DNA from: Cymbidium sinense
Lineage: Eukaryota > Streptophyta > Magnoliopsida > Asparagales > Orchidaceae
DNA: 64,000 bases
Assembly (NCBI GenBank): GCA_021442155.1
Contig: CM038221.1
Coordinates: forward strand, 144,560,264 to 144,624,263
Direction of reading: 5' to 3'
Below the pieces are notes generated by a model. It was not told the DNA's origin, ran no database searches, and saw only the letters and a program-made list of their open reading frames with translations. Every line of letters begins with the position of its first letter. Positions within the stretch are counted from its first letter, which is position 1. Made by a program: the position numbers and the translations under genes. Shown in pieces: positions 24,491-36,740 of this stretch.

Positions 24491-25589
24491 CCATATCAGT
24501 GATGTAGGGGACGTTTATGCTCCAAGTCCCAAGAAGGTCTTCATCTGTGAAGGTGATCCCTTGGGCTTCTTTTGTATAGTGTGCTTCCTCACCTATAGGT
24601 CAGCTGAGCTAAACATATCTCAGGATCAAGGAGAGCCTTGATTAGTGATTCCCTCATCTCTTTGGATAAGACAAGGGCATCATATATGCTTAGCTTAGAT
24701 GAAAACTTTCTTAGATGAGAAAGGACATTGTAGTCCACCTTCGACTGGTCTTCTACAAGCATATCCAAGGGTGGAGCATCTGTGGAAGGGCTTCGATCTT
24801 ACCAATGACTTATTTCCTCATCTTGAGGTGCCCAGGTAGAACCTTGCCACTATGAGGTTGACTTTAATCTCTGGAGGCAAGGTGGTGGAAAGTTCACTGC
24901 ACTTGGCTCACCACAGCCTTCTCCTATGGGACCCTCTAATTGGATGATTCCAAGTCTATCTCAAGAGGTGAACCCAAGGTTCGTGAGAAAAGTCCAACTC
25001 AAATCGAAAGAGGAAGATCAAAATTATTATAGTTATTAGACTTGAAGAGTTATTAGTAAGAATAGAAGAAGATAACTCATCAAGAGACAGAGATAATTCA
25101 GCTTTATTCTTCAATTTCTTGGAAATTTTTGAGGTACAAAGTAGAAGTCAAGAGTGAGTGGAGTAAAAGATTTGATGCCCTTATCCACTGATACAAGAGT
25201 TCTACTAGTAGAAATAGAAGAACTAGCTGAAATGGTAAGAAGTTGCAGGTGGAAACTACAACAAGGCTAGTCGACACCATCGAAGCTAAAGGGCTATCCC
25301 GTCGACACATGTCTCGCATCGCCGAGCTCCTCCTTTCCTAGAGTTGTCACTAGCAACTTGCAAACCTTCCTTGGTGGTGGAGGTTTGAGCTGACTCGAGC
25401 ACCTACAAGGAAAGCTTCTTGATCTTTTGGACTATTTTATTAGAGGTATGAGATAAAGAGATATCTCAACCTTCTTTATTTTGGTAGATCACATGTATCC
25501 CCAAGGATTACCCATGGAATTGAAAGGTTGTTCCATAAGGTATTTTTGGGATGACATCACCGTCTTGAAGTGTTCGCCGCCCTTAAATG
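24491..25589 (-). pseudogene. Decayed gag-protease spacer
   Basis: No confident domain. The minus-strand frame at 25,104-25,319 has no ATG of its own in context and no family signature. By position it is the polyprotein between the zinc knuckle and the protease. Confidence 0.4.
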
Positions 25590-25655
25590 TAAGCAATCCT
25601 CCAAAACATGGCCTAGCATACGATGGTAAGGGCAAAAGTTTGGATCATGACTTTT
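25590..25655 (-). pseudogene. Gag zinc-knuckle-like motif (C-x2-H-x4-H-x4-C)
   Basis: The reverse complement reads 'CPYHRMLGHVLEDC', matching the C-x2-H type finger of plant Tat Gag (relatives 'CxYHRxxGHxxxxC'), followed by text like 'NTLIEDG' after a frame change. It would bind genomic RNA in a functional element. Confidence 0.7.
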
Positions 25656-25989
25656 GCCAACTTCCTCCGGTCTCCTAAGCTCGGGTAGTTGAAAATTAGG
25701 TTTCTTTAAGAGATTCTTAAAGATTTTCTTAATTACCTCCCTCTTAAAAGAATAAGGTTTGTTTAACTTATCTAAAAGAGTAGGTGACCATAGCTACCGG
25801 CGAGGGTATGCACATGCTGTGGTATGGTATGAGGCGGTGGTGGCCGAGAGGCTTGAGCTGTGGCTCCTGGAGGTGGAAAAGAGGTGGAGTCTCTGAGGTC
25901 ATGGTCTCTCATGATCTCTAGGCTCCCCTTGTCAACCGCCGCTATTGCTCCGTGTTTCATAGACCTTTTGGGATTTCTGCATGGCAATG

Positions 25990-26480
25990 ATCTGAAAAGG
26001 CAATTGTTTAGCCTCCTTATAGACTAGCCGCTTGTTGATTAGCTTCTCAAATGTCTTTATGGTAAAGCCCTTAAGCATGAAGGCGATCAGACCATGGATA
26101 TTCTTCAAGAGAATCTCAATGGCATGTTATTCAAACAGTTGTGGTTCACACTTCATACTCAGGTTATGCCAATGGAGAATATAATCAACAGGGACTCAGT
26201 ACTATTATGCTACAACGAGATCACCTATTAATAACTTGTCGAGCTCCAACAAATCTCTTGATGAAGAGTTGCTCTAACTCAGCAGAATATCTTTATTGAA
26301 CAGTTAGGCGTTCAGCATACCAATCAAAAGTAATACCCGCTAGGCTACTAAAAAGAGTCTAAAGAGTAAAGCGCCACTAGCAATAACAATGCCCTCAAAT
26401 GTGCCATATGTTGCCTTGGATTCTAGCCATCAAATTTTGAAGGAAGGAGATGAAACCCTTGGATGGAATCAAATTCCTGG
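25990..26480 (-). pseudogene. Retrotransposon Gag core domain
   Basis: Minus-strand reading gives 'ESLLDYILHWHNLSMKCEPQ', a stop, then 'HAIEILLKNIHGLIAFMLKG' and 'TFEKLINKRLVY'. This is the Retrotrans_gag pattern (ES..DY...W..L......L.E..A....L.G...). One internal stop is visible. The plus-strand frames at 26,389-26,598 and 26,746-26,979 are shadows. Confidence 0.7.
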
Positions 26481-28109
26481 TAGGGTCTACCCTTTGGAAC
26501 CGATGATCCTCCCGAGAGCCAAAGCTTCCTTCACCGCTCAACCATGGATTTTATTTTTTCTCATGTATGGAGGTACTTTCCACTACCTTCCTAGCTAGTG
26601 CTACCTTGCTCAATAGGAGGTAGAGTCTTAACTGGGTCTAAGACATGCACTAGCTCAGGATGACTGACATCGACTGTACTAGGATGAACTAGAGGATCTT
26701 ATTTCTGAAGCACTGACACTACTGCCAATAAGTCTTGCAAATATTGTGTCATCCTATCAATCTATTCATCTTTATGCCTTAACTGCAATCGGAGGTGATG
26801 GGCTGATTTTACGGTGTCTCCTTGATCAACCTCATCACCTTCCATGGCTTCTCCCTAAGAAGAGAACCTCACTATCATGCATATGCCTGAATCCCATCAA
26901 GTCATCTTCATTGGGATCAAAGCTTTCTTTCTTCATCGACCATGCATACCCTAAGATCTCCTTTTTCTCCATAAAATAGTGCAACTATCTCATCTAAGGA
27001 TCGATCATAACTCAGGTATAAAAAAGCCAAGCGGTGTGATCACTATCATGAATTGAGAGGCAAACCTCATTTCAGAATCGGGGAGTCAATCGCGGCATGT
27101 ACTCACTAGAAGAATGATAATCCCGAATATATTGGTTAATAGAGGTAACAATCCCGAATGATCCTCACTACTTCCACTAAACTATCATCGAATATCCATG
27201 ACCATCACCATCTCAGCACGGAATGGGTGGAGTTGGTGAAGGAACGATCATGATGCTCCAGGGTCACCACTCCTTTCGCACCACCACTAGTGGTCGAAAG
27301 GTGAAGAGCTCGCCCTACCACAATGGGTGGTGTAGGAGGAGTAGATCCTCTGGCCATCACCAACGGTACATTTTTCTCCACAAGGCCTTCATGGCCTTTG
27401 GAATGGGTGATGCGGAAACCTACATCGAGATGGATGTGGGGTAGAAGGGTGGAGACTCCACGACTCTCTAGTGTGAGTCCCTCTTGTGATGGGTCCCAAT
27501 GAAGAGAATACTATCGATGGTCGGCGGTAGTACCGAGCTAGAAAATCACCAAAGTAAGCGCCGATGACGGTGAACCTCTCGCTAGTAATGATGATGTATG
27601 GGCCTCACAGCCCCTCTCCGGCAATATGCCTCCCTACACGAGGGATAATAAATCAAGGTCAAATTGTTCCTCAGTGTCCATATGCTCCACCTACTAGCGT
27701 AGATGATCAAAGGATGCAGACCTCCTACTGAAACACTGATGCACCACAAGGAGCAATGAATGGATCCTCCGCATCCTCTCTATCGATCCAGAGAGGATGA
27801 AACTAGTTTTGAAGTGGTGAAGTGATCATGGGAGACTCATCCATGGCTAACCACAAGTACCTTTAGCTCTAGCTATGAGTAGGAACCATGACCATGGTTC
27901 TTATTCTACCGGGTGTAGGTAGATGAGAGTGTGAGCTAGACCCATACTCAAATGTGAGGGAGGCAAACCCCAAACTAGGGAGCTTACCCTTGAGGGCAAT
28001 GATGATAGGGCTAGCTCACACGGGACAATGTGGGAACTGAACTAATCGCCACAAACGCTGGTGTGCATCTGAGCTTTCCTCTTCGAAGAGCATTTGATCG
28101 AGGGTAAGT
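26481..28109 (-). pseudogene. N-terminal Gag region, heavily decayed
   Basis: By position the N-terminal half of Gag. The stretch at 27,200-27,800 is more GC-rich than its surroundings, as expected of former coding DNA, but I cannot find a continuous frame or a named domain. Plus-strand frames such as 27,223-27,444 are shadows. Confidence 0.4.
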
Positions 28110-28313
28110 CTACCCTAATGACTGGCATCTACCCAACCCCTTCTTCTTGCTGACAATGGTGAGAGGAATGCCCTCACAAGTGATCCTGGCCCCCTCAATT
28201 CCATAGCCAAAATGGATCAAATGGGTATGATCCAAACGAGGGAAGTCAGCCTGATCTAAGGTAAGATCCATGCCATGAGGGAAAGTAAAGATAAATTTCT
28301 GGGAACCTGCCAT
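28110..28313 (-). pseudogene. Putative start of the gag (or ORF1) frame
   Basis: An ATG at 28,313-28,311 opens a 67-codon minus-strand frame beginning MAGSQKFIFTFPHG and including HLIHFGYGIEGARITCEG. It is the first coding-like ATG after the leader, about 2.6 kb from the 5' LTR. Ogre elements carry an extra ORF1 upstream of gag; I cannot tell whether this is gag or that ORF. Confidence 0.45.
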
Positions 28314-28420
28314 TGCACAACTAAACAAATTGAAACTATACTTGCACTAAAAAAGAATCGCAATGAGAAAATGAACTTGATTTTGTCTCCATAGATTTTG
28401 AATTTTGAATTTTAAAATTT

Positions 28421-30394
28421 GAACCCACATCCAACAACTTGGAAGTGTTAAGTGGGGTTCAAATAGATTTAAGAAGATTGATTGAAAGATGAATTTGAAT
28501 ATGAATCCAAACTTCAACAAATTTAAGTATGTTGAAATATGGATTCAAAATTTTGATAGGATGCTTCCATAGGTTCATTTGAATTTTGTTTTGAATTTGA
28601 ATGTGATTTTAATGGACCATCCCTTTAACAAATTTGGGTATGTTAAAGTGAGGGTCAAATGATTTTATGTTGTTTGATTTTTGGAATTTTACTTAGCAAA
28701 TTTAGGTATGCTAAGTGAAGTAAAAGTGATTATTTCTTTTTGAAAATTTGTTTTGATTTTGGAAAAATTTGGAATTCTTACTTAGCAAATTTAGGTATGT
28801 TAAGTGAAGAACCCATGTTTTTTTGATTTTGAAAATAGGATTCTTAGCAAATTTAGGTATGCTAAGAAAATCCTAAGTGTTTCATTTGTTTGATTATTTT
28901 GATTTTGAAAAGGGTAGGATCCTTTAGAAAAATTTGGTATGCTAAGAATCCTAAGTGTTTTATTTTGTTTTTTAAATGATTGAAAGGAGATTCAACTTTG
29001 GTATGCTAAAGATGAAATCCCACTTGGTTTTGTGAAATGAAATTTTACTTAGCAAATTAGTATGCTAAATGAAATTCCAAATGGTGTGTTTAAAATTTTG
29101 ATTTCATTTTGTTTTGAAAATGGAAACTTCCCTTAACAAATTTGGTATAGGTTCCAAATATGTTTAAAAAATTTTTGATTTTGATTTGACTTCACTTAAC
29201 AAATTTGGGTATGTTAAATGAAGTTCCAAAATGATGTTTAAAAAATTTTGTTGATTTTGGATTTGGAAACTTCACTTAACAAATTTGGTATGTTAAATGA
29301 AGTTCCAAAATGTGTTTAGAAATTTTGAATTTTTTTTTTTTTGATTTTAATTTTGGAAACTTTACTTTAGAAAATTTGGGTATGCTAAATGAAGTTCCAA
29401 ATTGTGTTTAGAATTTTGAAATATTTTGGATTTGGAAACTTTACTTAACAAATTTGGGTATGCTAAATGAAGTTCCAAATGTGTTTAGAATTTTGAAATT
29501 TGGATTTTAGATTTGGAAACTTTACTTAATAAATTTGTGTATGTTAAATGAAGTTCCAAAATATGTTTAGAAATTTTGATTTGTGATTGTTGATTTGATT
29601 TTGATTTGGAAAGTTCACTTAACAAATTTAGTAAGTGAATTTCCAAAATGTTGTTTGAAAATTTTTGGATTATGATTGTTAATTTGATTTTGATTTGGAA
29701 ACTTCACTTAGCAAATTTGATTATGATAAATGGAATTACAAATGTGTTTTGAAATTTTTTTGAAATATGATTGTTGATTTTGATTTTAGATTTGGAAACT
29801 TTACTTGCAAATTTGATTATGCTAAGTAAAATTCCAAATGTGTGTTTGAAATTTTTTTTGGAAATATGATTGTTTGATTTTGATTTGAAAAGGGAACCTC
29901 CATTCAACAAATTTAAGTATGTAAAATAAAAAGATCAATTTTTATTTTTGAAATATGAAATTTTTGTGTGTGGTTGTTGGTTTTTGAAAGAGAGGAATTC
30001 CAACTTAAAACATATGTGGGATATGTTTAAGTGGGATTTCCTAAATGATTTTTTTATCATTATTTGAGAATGAAATCTTCATTTAATAAATTTAAGTATA
30101 TTAAAGGAAGGTATTCATGTGTGCTTTTTGAAAATTCTAATTTTGTTTGGAAATGAACTTTCCATTAAATAAATGAGTGTTTTGATTAGAAATATTCATG
30201 TGTGCTTTTTGAAAGTTTTATGATTATGATTGTGATTTTTGGAAAGGATGATTGTTCATTTTATTTTGAAAATAACATCTTCATCAAAGTGAATTTAAAA
30301 GGGAGATGTTCATTTGTGCTTTTGAAAAAAAATTTATTGGTTTTATTTTTGAAAATCCCTACATGTAACAATCATGGGAATTGTTAAATGAGGG
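28421..30394 (-). repeat. Tandem array of ~90-bp imperfect palindromes in the leader
   Basis: About twenty degenerate units, most with CTTA(A/G)CAAATTT(G/A)GGTATG(T/C)TAA at the centre. Each unit folds: for example 28,503-28,519 with 28,530-28,546 (15 of 17 pairs), 28,615-28,630 with 28,641-28,656 (14 of 16), 29,189-29,201 with 29,212-29,224 (12 of 13), 29,994-30,015 with 30,021-30,041. Arms differ between units but stay complementary within a unit. It lies between the 5' LTR and gag of the minus-strand element, so it would be in the RNA leader. Open frames here (29,704-29,910; 30,202-30,387) are by-products of the repeat. Confidence 0.8.
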
Positions 30395-32569
30395 TGACAA
30401 AAGTTTTGTGGAAATTATTTTATTAAGTGCATTTTAAAAAAGGTGCTTTTAAAAAAGCAAAGTTCTTTATGGGAGATTAATTATTTTAGGATAAACCTTT
30501 TCTTATCATGAAAATGATAAGTAGGAAGTCTTTAAGATGTTTCTTTTTATTTTAGATCTTTTCATTTTACCCATTGGAGAAACCAACGAGGGTTTTAAGA
30601 CCAACAAGGGTTTTAAAACCTAAAGGAACTAACTAATGAAAATGAGTTAAGTGCCAATGGAAAGAAGGATAGTCTTGGATTCCAAAGTACAAATCCACTA
30701 TCAATATTCAAAGACAATGATTATTTACGGAGACAGGAACCATCCCCAATGAGTCTTAAAAAATGGTTGAATAAATCTCTAATAGGAAGCCGCCTTTCAA
30801 ATCTATGGAGAAAAGAAAGAGGAGACCTTTTAGAAATTCATCTTGGTAAGATGCCATGAGATCCACAAATGTACTTATTCGATGATACATCAAGAAAATA
30901 GTGTACTATCTCAAGAAGTCACTACCCTTTAATGGAACCAATCACCTCAATAAGGACTCCCAAGGATGATGTGTCTACATATGTATGTAGATTCTTTTTA
31001 TAAAATGAAAAGTAGGGCTTATTTTAAACTGTTCATTAAGTTCCTTATAGGGGCAATCCCCATAGTTAATTACATCCTAAGGGAGATCCCTTGGAAAACT
31101 CGATTAAAATGATCATTGTCTCAAGATTTCAATAGGAAGGACTATCAATTGATTTGTTTATTTTTGAAGATCAAATGGGATTGATCAAAGATAGATTTAT
31201 TATTGAAGCCAAAATGGGAATAGGTAGGAGATGCTCATGATGCTAGGAAACCTAACGAGCATCTCAAACTATCCTAAAATTGGGCTTTACATTTTAAAAA
31301 TTGATTTAATTTGTTTGAGTTACATTTTTCATTAGAAATCTAGGACTTAAGATTCCTTAACACAAGATTAAGGAAATGCCTAAGAGGTGAAGAATTATGC
31401 TTATGGTCCACAAAAGTAAAAAAGCAACCTCAAAACCTAAATCTAGAGAGCTTCGGCGAGAGCCGGAAGCACAACCTAAATCTAAGGTAGAAAAATGGGT
31501 AATTGATTTGCCTCCATAAGAGAGGACAAACCACCCGATAGCTTGGACATACAACCGCCTGGGGGTGGCCGCCAGCTAACTCCTCCTAGAATTTTAAATT
31601 CATGTAGCCAAGTCTTTTATGCTTAATGCAAGATAGTTAGGCTATTTTTATTTAGAAAGAGACTAAATCCTTAAACTCACTCCCTAAAGAGACTAGATCA
31701 TGTAAAGTGATATGCTTCAAATGACTTAAATCTAATATATTTCAAATTTCATTTTATTTTTCATTTTGGGCAATTATTTTGACTCAGGCTAATAGGATTT
31801 TTATGCCAAATGCATGAGAAATTTTAGGAGGTGAGTTTCCACCACACCTCAAGGTCAAATTTCTCTAGCAAAGATGGAAGCCCTCCAATCAAGAGTGAAA
31901 TAAAGATGCATTCATGCATGATATTATAAAGAAAAGCTCATCCAACTAAGGGGTTGATAAATCTTTTATCTTGATTTTAATCCTAAGCTTTAAATGAGAT
32001 TATGAGTTGTTTATTTTTAATTTAAATATTTAAGTTAGATAAAAGATTTATTTTTTCCTAAAGAGCCTAATCCACATCCAGGCCATATATAAAGCAAGGA
32101 AGAAACTAGGAAAAGCATGCCACTTAATGCGTAAGTTAAAAAATATCAACCAATTTATAGAACTAGTGAAAAAAGAATAAAAGGCCATTTGTGCATGGGC
32201 ACCACCGCACAAACCCAAAAATATCAAATGTGGGTAGCCGAGCTCTACCCTTATACAACTCAGATTACAAATGAATTGAATTACAATTAAGCAAAAGGAA
32301 TTCATTGTTATGGGATCGAGTTTTTTCCATGGGCCAAATGGGTTGGCCCAAACCCATTGGGTTGGGTGCACCACTCATCATTAGGTCCCCTTGAGAGAGA
32401 GCCTCGATTGTGATGAGTGTATGACCAAAATATCCATGGAATAAAAATTTGTTCTATGGACTAGGAGTAAAATGGTCATTTTACTATTTTTTCAATTTGG
32501 GTATATTTGGTATGTTGATAAAATAGGTTTGGCTAAGTTTTAATGGATTTGGAATCCATTTGATAGGGT

Positions 32570-33420
32570 TTGGCTCATGTTGACCCATTTAGGTCAAAAT
32601 GGGTCAACTTGGGTCAAGTTGAGAAATTGGTCAAATTGGGTTAAACCAAGGGTTGGGTCAAGTTCATATGACCATTTGAAATATTTTGGTGCCTTTGGTT
32701 TGGTTCAATTTGGATTAGATTTGGTTTTGGCTCTATGACTCATTTAGGTCAAATCAGTCAAGTTGACTGATTTGACTCATTTGACCTATTTGGGATAGGT
32801 CAAGTATAGGAGTTTGACATATATGGATTGATATCTTTGTTTCCAATCAATTTGGGTTAAGTTCAATTTTGGGTCAACATGACCCCTTTAGGTCATGTTG
32901 GGTCTAAGGTCAATTGGGCTAGGTTAGGTCTAGTTGGCTAATTGAGGCTTTGGTCAAGTTCAACAAGTGATTTGGCATGGACTTGACCCATTGGTTTTAA
33001 TCAATTTGGCTTAGATCAAGTTTTGACACATTTTGGCCCTTTAGGTTAAAATGGGTCAACTTGGGTCAAGTAGGCCAATTGGGCTAGGTTAGGCTAAAAG
33101 GTTGACTTGGTTAAGTTCAAACATAAGTCATGAATGAACTTAGATCAATGGTTTCAATCAATTTTGTTAATAGTGGATTTTGGCTATGTTGGGTTTCATT
33201 TTAGGTTAAGTGTTGACTTGGTCAACCCTTATGTTTGACTTGGTTTGACCTAATTTGATTGATTGATCATCTCATGATGATTGTTGATCATGATGAGAGA
33301 CAAGTATGAGTTTGGCTCAATCCATTTGGTTAGAATCAAAAGTTATATGGTACTTTAGGTCACTTTGGGTCAAGTGAGCCTAAGTGGGTCAAATGGCTTG
33401 GTCAAAGCTTGATTTGAAGA
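32570..33420 (+). promoter_or_regulatory. TTGAC/GTCAA-dense block in LTR C
   Basis: Between 32,573 and 32,820 I count 13 occurrences of TTGAC or GTCAA, where about 0.5 would be expected in 248 bp at equal base use. Many are TTGACC/GGTCAA, the W-box core. Density stays high to about 33,420. The neighbouring text is also repetitive, so expansion of a short unit is an alternative to selection. Confidence 0.55.
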
Positions 33421-33739
33421 TTGATCTTGTATATGGACTATGATTGAAATATAAATATTTGCAAGTGGTTTGAAATCAAATGGATTTTGATCCATTTGAA
33501 AATTTCATATTCAAAAGGAATGATGACTTTGGGTTTGATTTTTTATTTAAGTTTTGATTGAGTGATTGAGATTTGGATTTATAAATGAGCTCATGATTGT
33601 AGGATTGATTGAGCCATGAGAGAAAATCAAGAGTTTGGCTTGATTTGAAAGTGATTTGGCTAAGCTCAAGATTTTGGCTTGAAAGGCTTAGATTTGATTT
33701 TGAATGAATTTGAGTTTGATTTTTGTATTTGATTTTGAT

Positions 33740-34330
33740 TGTTTAAATTTATATTTCATTTATATATGTGAATTTAAATGAGAATATAAATTGATCATGC
33801 AAAAATTTCAAGAATTTGAAAGGGTTTAATCATGATTTGGGTTAAATCAATTAAAGGGAATTTAAGGGATTTAAAGCAATTTTTAATTTAAAATTTAATT
33901 TTTGAGTTGGATATGATTGATTTATATTTATATTTCATTTATATATGAGACTATAAATGAGAATATAAATAAGTTTTGAGAAAATCCCATGAGTTTGAAA
34001 TTATTTGATCAAAGTTTAGGTTAAATCCATTAATGGAAAATTAATGGATTTAAGGAAATTTCAAGGATTTTAAATTTGAAATTAAATTTTTAAGTTGGAT
34101 TTGGTTGATTTATATTTATATTTCATTTATATATGGGCTATAAATGAGAATATAAATAAGTTTTGAAAAATCCCTTAGATTTGAATAGGTTTGATCAAGA
34201 GTTGATTTTGGCTAAGTCCTTTAATGGAAAAAAGGGACTTAAGAAAATTTTCATGAATTGATTTTGAATTTTGAATTTGATTTGATGGTTTAAATTTATA
34301 TTTAATTTATATATGTGAATATAAATGGGT
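33740..34330 (-). repeat. Hairpin-bearing ~175-bp tandem repeats in LTR C
   Basis: Four copies (near 33,745, 33,920, 34,105, 34,290) of the unit described in LTR B, each with a TTTATATTTCATTTATATA arm. In the first three a near-complementary arm, including TAAATGAGAATATAAA, follows; the fourth is trimmed on the right. Confidence 0.6.
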
Positions 34331-34759
34331 ATGAGAAAATCTTGAAGATTTGAATAGGTTTGAATTATGATTTTGGTTAAGTCCTGAAGGGAAAGTTAAG
34401 GACTTATGTAAAAATTGGACTTAAGAAATTTTGATGGATTTTTTATCATGGGTTTCAATCAAAAGTTTCAATCATGGATTTGATTTAGATTTGGAGAAAA
34501 TAAAATAGGATTGATTTGGAGTTTGACTTGAAAAAAGGAAAGGTGAGTAATGGTGCTAAGGGTAAGTTTCTAACACCCCTAAGGCATGACCTATGCCTAT
34601 GGCTAACCCTTCTAAGTATTCTAGGGCTAGGAGAGTATCCACCTAATCAATAGATGTGTCTTAGGACTAAGGAACTCTTAAAGTCTAACAGGAATCCTAT
34701 GTCTAAGATGGAGGTGTTGAGAGCTCATTCTAAAAATGAGGTCAACATAAGCTAATAAG

Positions 34760-35225
34760 TAGTCAAACTTAATTGGCATCCCTTAATCTTTGCTTGATTA
34801 GCTGCCCAGATTACCCAATCCAGCTCAGCCGCTGCATTGACCGATAAAATTGGTTGCCGAGTGCACCCAATTAAATTTTTTGCCCCTTTATTTCTATTGG
34901 CTGTCGTTTAGGCAGCCAATCGAAATAATCGATCGACCCTAAAGGTCAAAAGAGAAGACTTCGACCCTCAGATGCACCATCTCGATCACTCTCTCTCTCG
35001 GTTCCTCTTGGAAAGATTCAGCCTCCTCCTCTCCCAGCACTCTGCCCTTCGACCCATCCATCCTCCCCCGCTGCCCGTCCCCTCTCGAGCATTCGACTCC
35101 TTCCTTTGCCTTGGTTCCATCCGACTAGAGTGAGAGATCCTAGCTCAACCCAGCTCTCCTTCTTCTTCCTCTTTAGCAATCTCTCCAAGTTGTCTATCTC
35201 TAAGCACATGCATTTCACTTTCTTT
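34760..35225 (+). other. GC/pyrimidine-rich leader-like segment
   Basis: Noticeably richer in GC and CT than its surroundings: CTCTCTCTCTCGG, CAGCCTCCTCCTCTCCCAGC, CCCCCGCTGCCCGTCCCCTC, then TTAGGGTTTTATG at 35,231. It resembles a transcribed 5' leader or the promoter end of another LTR. The minus-strand frame at 35,018-35,218 is an artefact of the composition. No protein is recognised. Confidence 0.35.
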
Positions 35226-35279
35226 GGAGATTAGGGTTTTATGAATCTCTCTTTTCTTAGAATGAGAATTTGATCCTAA

Positions 35280-35790
35280 AGTCTTGGATGATGTATGTCC
35301 CAAGCTTTATATTGATTGCTATTATTTATGGGTTTTTATATCTTTAGTTTTACTAAAATGGTTTCTTGTTGGTGAAATAGCATTTTAAAACCTCTTACAT
35401 GTTTAAAATAAGGTTTAATGATATGAAAGAAGGGTTTAAGATGATGTATGGCTCAAACCCTAACCTAGTTGCAAATTTTCCTTTTCTTTTCACTCTTCAA
35501 TTTACTGCTTGGATGGATTGATTGATGCTAAGTCTCTTTTTATATTCTTAAGTAAAAAACTTGGAACTGTGGAGAGGGGTTTGAGGTGAAGTATGGCTAA
35601 AACCCCAACCTATTTGCAAGTTGTCTTCTTTTTTCATATTCTAATTTGTTGTTTGAATGAAATGATTCATGCTAAGCCTCTTTCATATGCTTGAAATGAA
35701 ATTAGAAATGTGAAAATGAGGTTAGAGATAATGTGTGGCTTAAGCCTTAAGTTATATGTGGGTGTCTCCCTTTGAATATTGCAGATTTGC
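35280..35790 (+). repeat. ~150-170-bp tandem repeats
   Basis: Three to four decayed copies of a unit with GATGTATGGCTCAAACCCTAACCTAGTTGCAA-like text, then TTTTCATATTCTAATTTGTTG and ATTCATGCTAAGCCTCTTTC. The starts are near 35,290, 35,440, 35,595 and 35,725. Confidence 0.5.
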
Positions 35791-36740
35791 TTCTCATTAT
35801 TTCCCTTTAATTGTATTTATTACAAAATTTATAAAAAATAATAATAAGAGCAAGTGTGGAAGTTTGTCTTATTGTTTGAGGTGATTAAAAAAAGAGAGAG
35901 AAAGCCATTACTTGCTATGGAAATTGAATATGTGTTTATGTCTCATTGCACCAAATGTTGAATTTGAGAAAGAGGCCAAAAAAATAAGTAATGAATGAGA
36001 TGGTGTTTCTTTTTATTTCTTATATAGTTATGGTATTGGGATATGTAGAGGTTGGATTTCCTATAAGGCTACCATGTTATTTAACTCCCCTATTAGAAAA
36101 AAGAGGTGTTTTAGATTTAACTCTCTATAGTGGTGAGTATTAAAAAAGGAAGGTCTTCAAATGGGATTGAAGGTTTCTTTTTCTTTTAGTTCATGCATGT
36201 TAAAGAGGATTAATTTCTACCCTAGTCCTTAATCCTTTCCCCTTTTAATGGGAATTCCAAGATTATGTGCAATGTTTAATCGTCATATGAGTTATTCAGT
36301 TTCTATCATTTGACACTTCATTACCATGCAAGTGACCATCTAATTAATCCTGAAATTTCAAAATAATGCACATTGAATGTAGTATGGTTGTTTACCTTTG
36401 GTGAATTGAAGTTATTTGGCCTTGTGAATGGCTATCTTGTTGAAGTACAATTTTAGATTTCTATAAGAATTGAGCTTAACATGATTACCTACACTTTCTC
36501 TTGCACTACTTGTTCATGTTGGTCTTGATTCTCATTTCTTCTTTTATGTTAAAAGTAAGAATGATTGAATGGTGTCCACATATGAATCAAAAGTTTATGT
36601 TATAGCATGTTATTTAAATTTTTAAAAGTGAAATGTAATTGAAGTAATGATGAAAAATCATGTCATTCCAAAGAGGCTTTTTTTATAACTCTATACATAT
36701 GCAAATGCATGTTTCTAAATATGCTTTTATGATAAGTACT

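Larger units (their letters stand above)
12747..34747 (-). mobile_element. Nearly complete Tat/Ogre-like Ty3/gypsy LTR retrotransposon
   Basis: Two LTRs in direct orientation (12,747-16,508 and 30,902-34,747, 3.76 and 3.85 kb) flank about 14.4 kb. On the minus strand the order is leader, gag, CCHC-like knuckle, protease, RT, RNase H, integrase and a long 3' UTR: the Ty3/gypsy order, with residues closest to plant Tat elements (MDGSSGYNQIKM in RT, PWIH in protease, WGTDIIGLIDPP in integrase). Every domain carries stops or frame changes, so it is dead. Size, long LTRs, long leader and tandem repeats in the 3' UTR fit Ogre/Tat. The 5-bp flanks (AATTA on the left, TAAGC on the right) do not match, and I could not recognise a primer-binding site or polypurine tract. 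Confidence 0.8.
30902..34747 (-). repeat. 5' LTR (copy C, short form)
   Basis: On the plus strand it starts TGTACTATCTCAAGAAGTCAC and ends GAGGTCAACA. It is collinear with LTR B. In element sense U3 begins at 34,747 and U5 ends at 30,902. Contains the TTGAC/GTCAA block (32,570-33,420) and the palindromic ~175-bp repeats (33,740-34,330). Open frames at 31,357-31,554 and 32,048-32,374 are unsupported. Confidence 0.75.

Noticed and set aside
26389..27444. Plus-strand frames in the gag region
   Set aside because: They are antisense shadows of minus-strand gag, which has recognisable Gag and zinc-knuckle residues.
28421..30394. Regularly spaced short repeats resembling a CRISPR array
   Set aside because: The unit is degenerate, spacing is irregular, the intervening sequences are themselves similar, there are no cas genes, and the genome is a plant nucleus.
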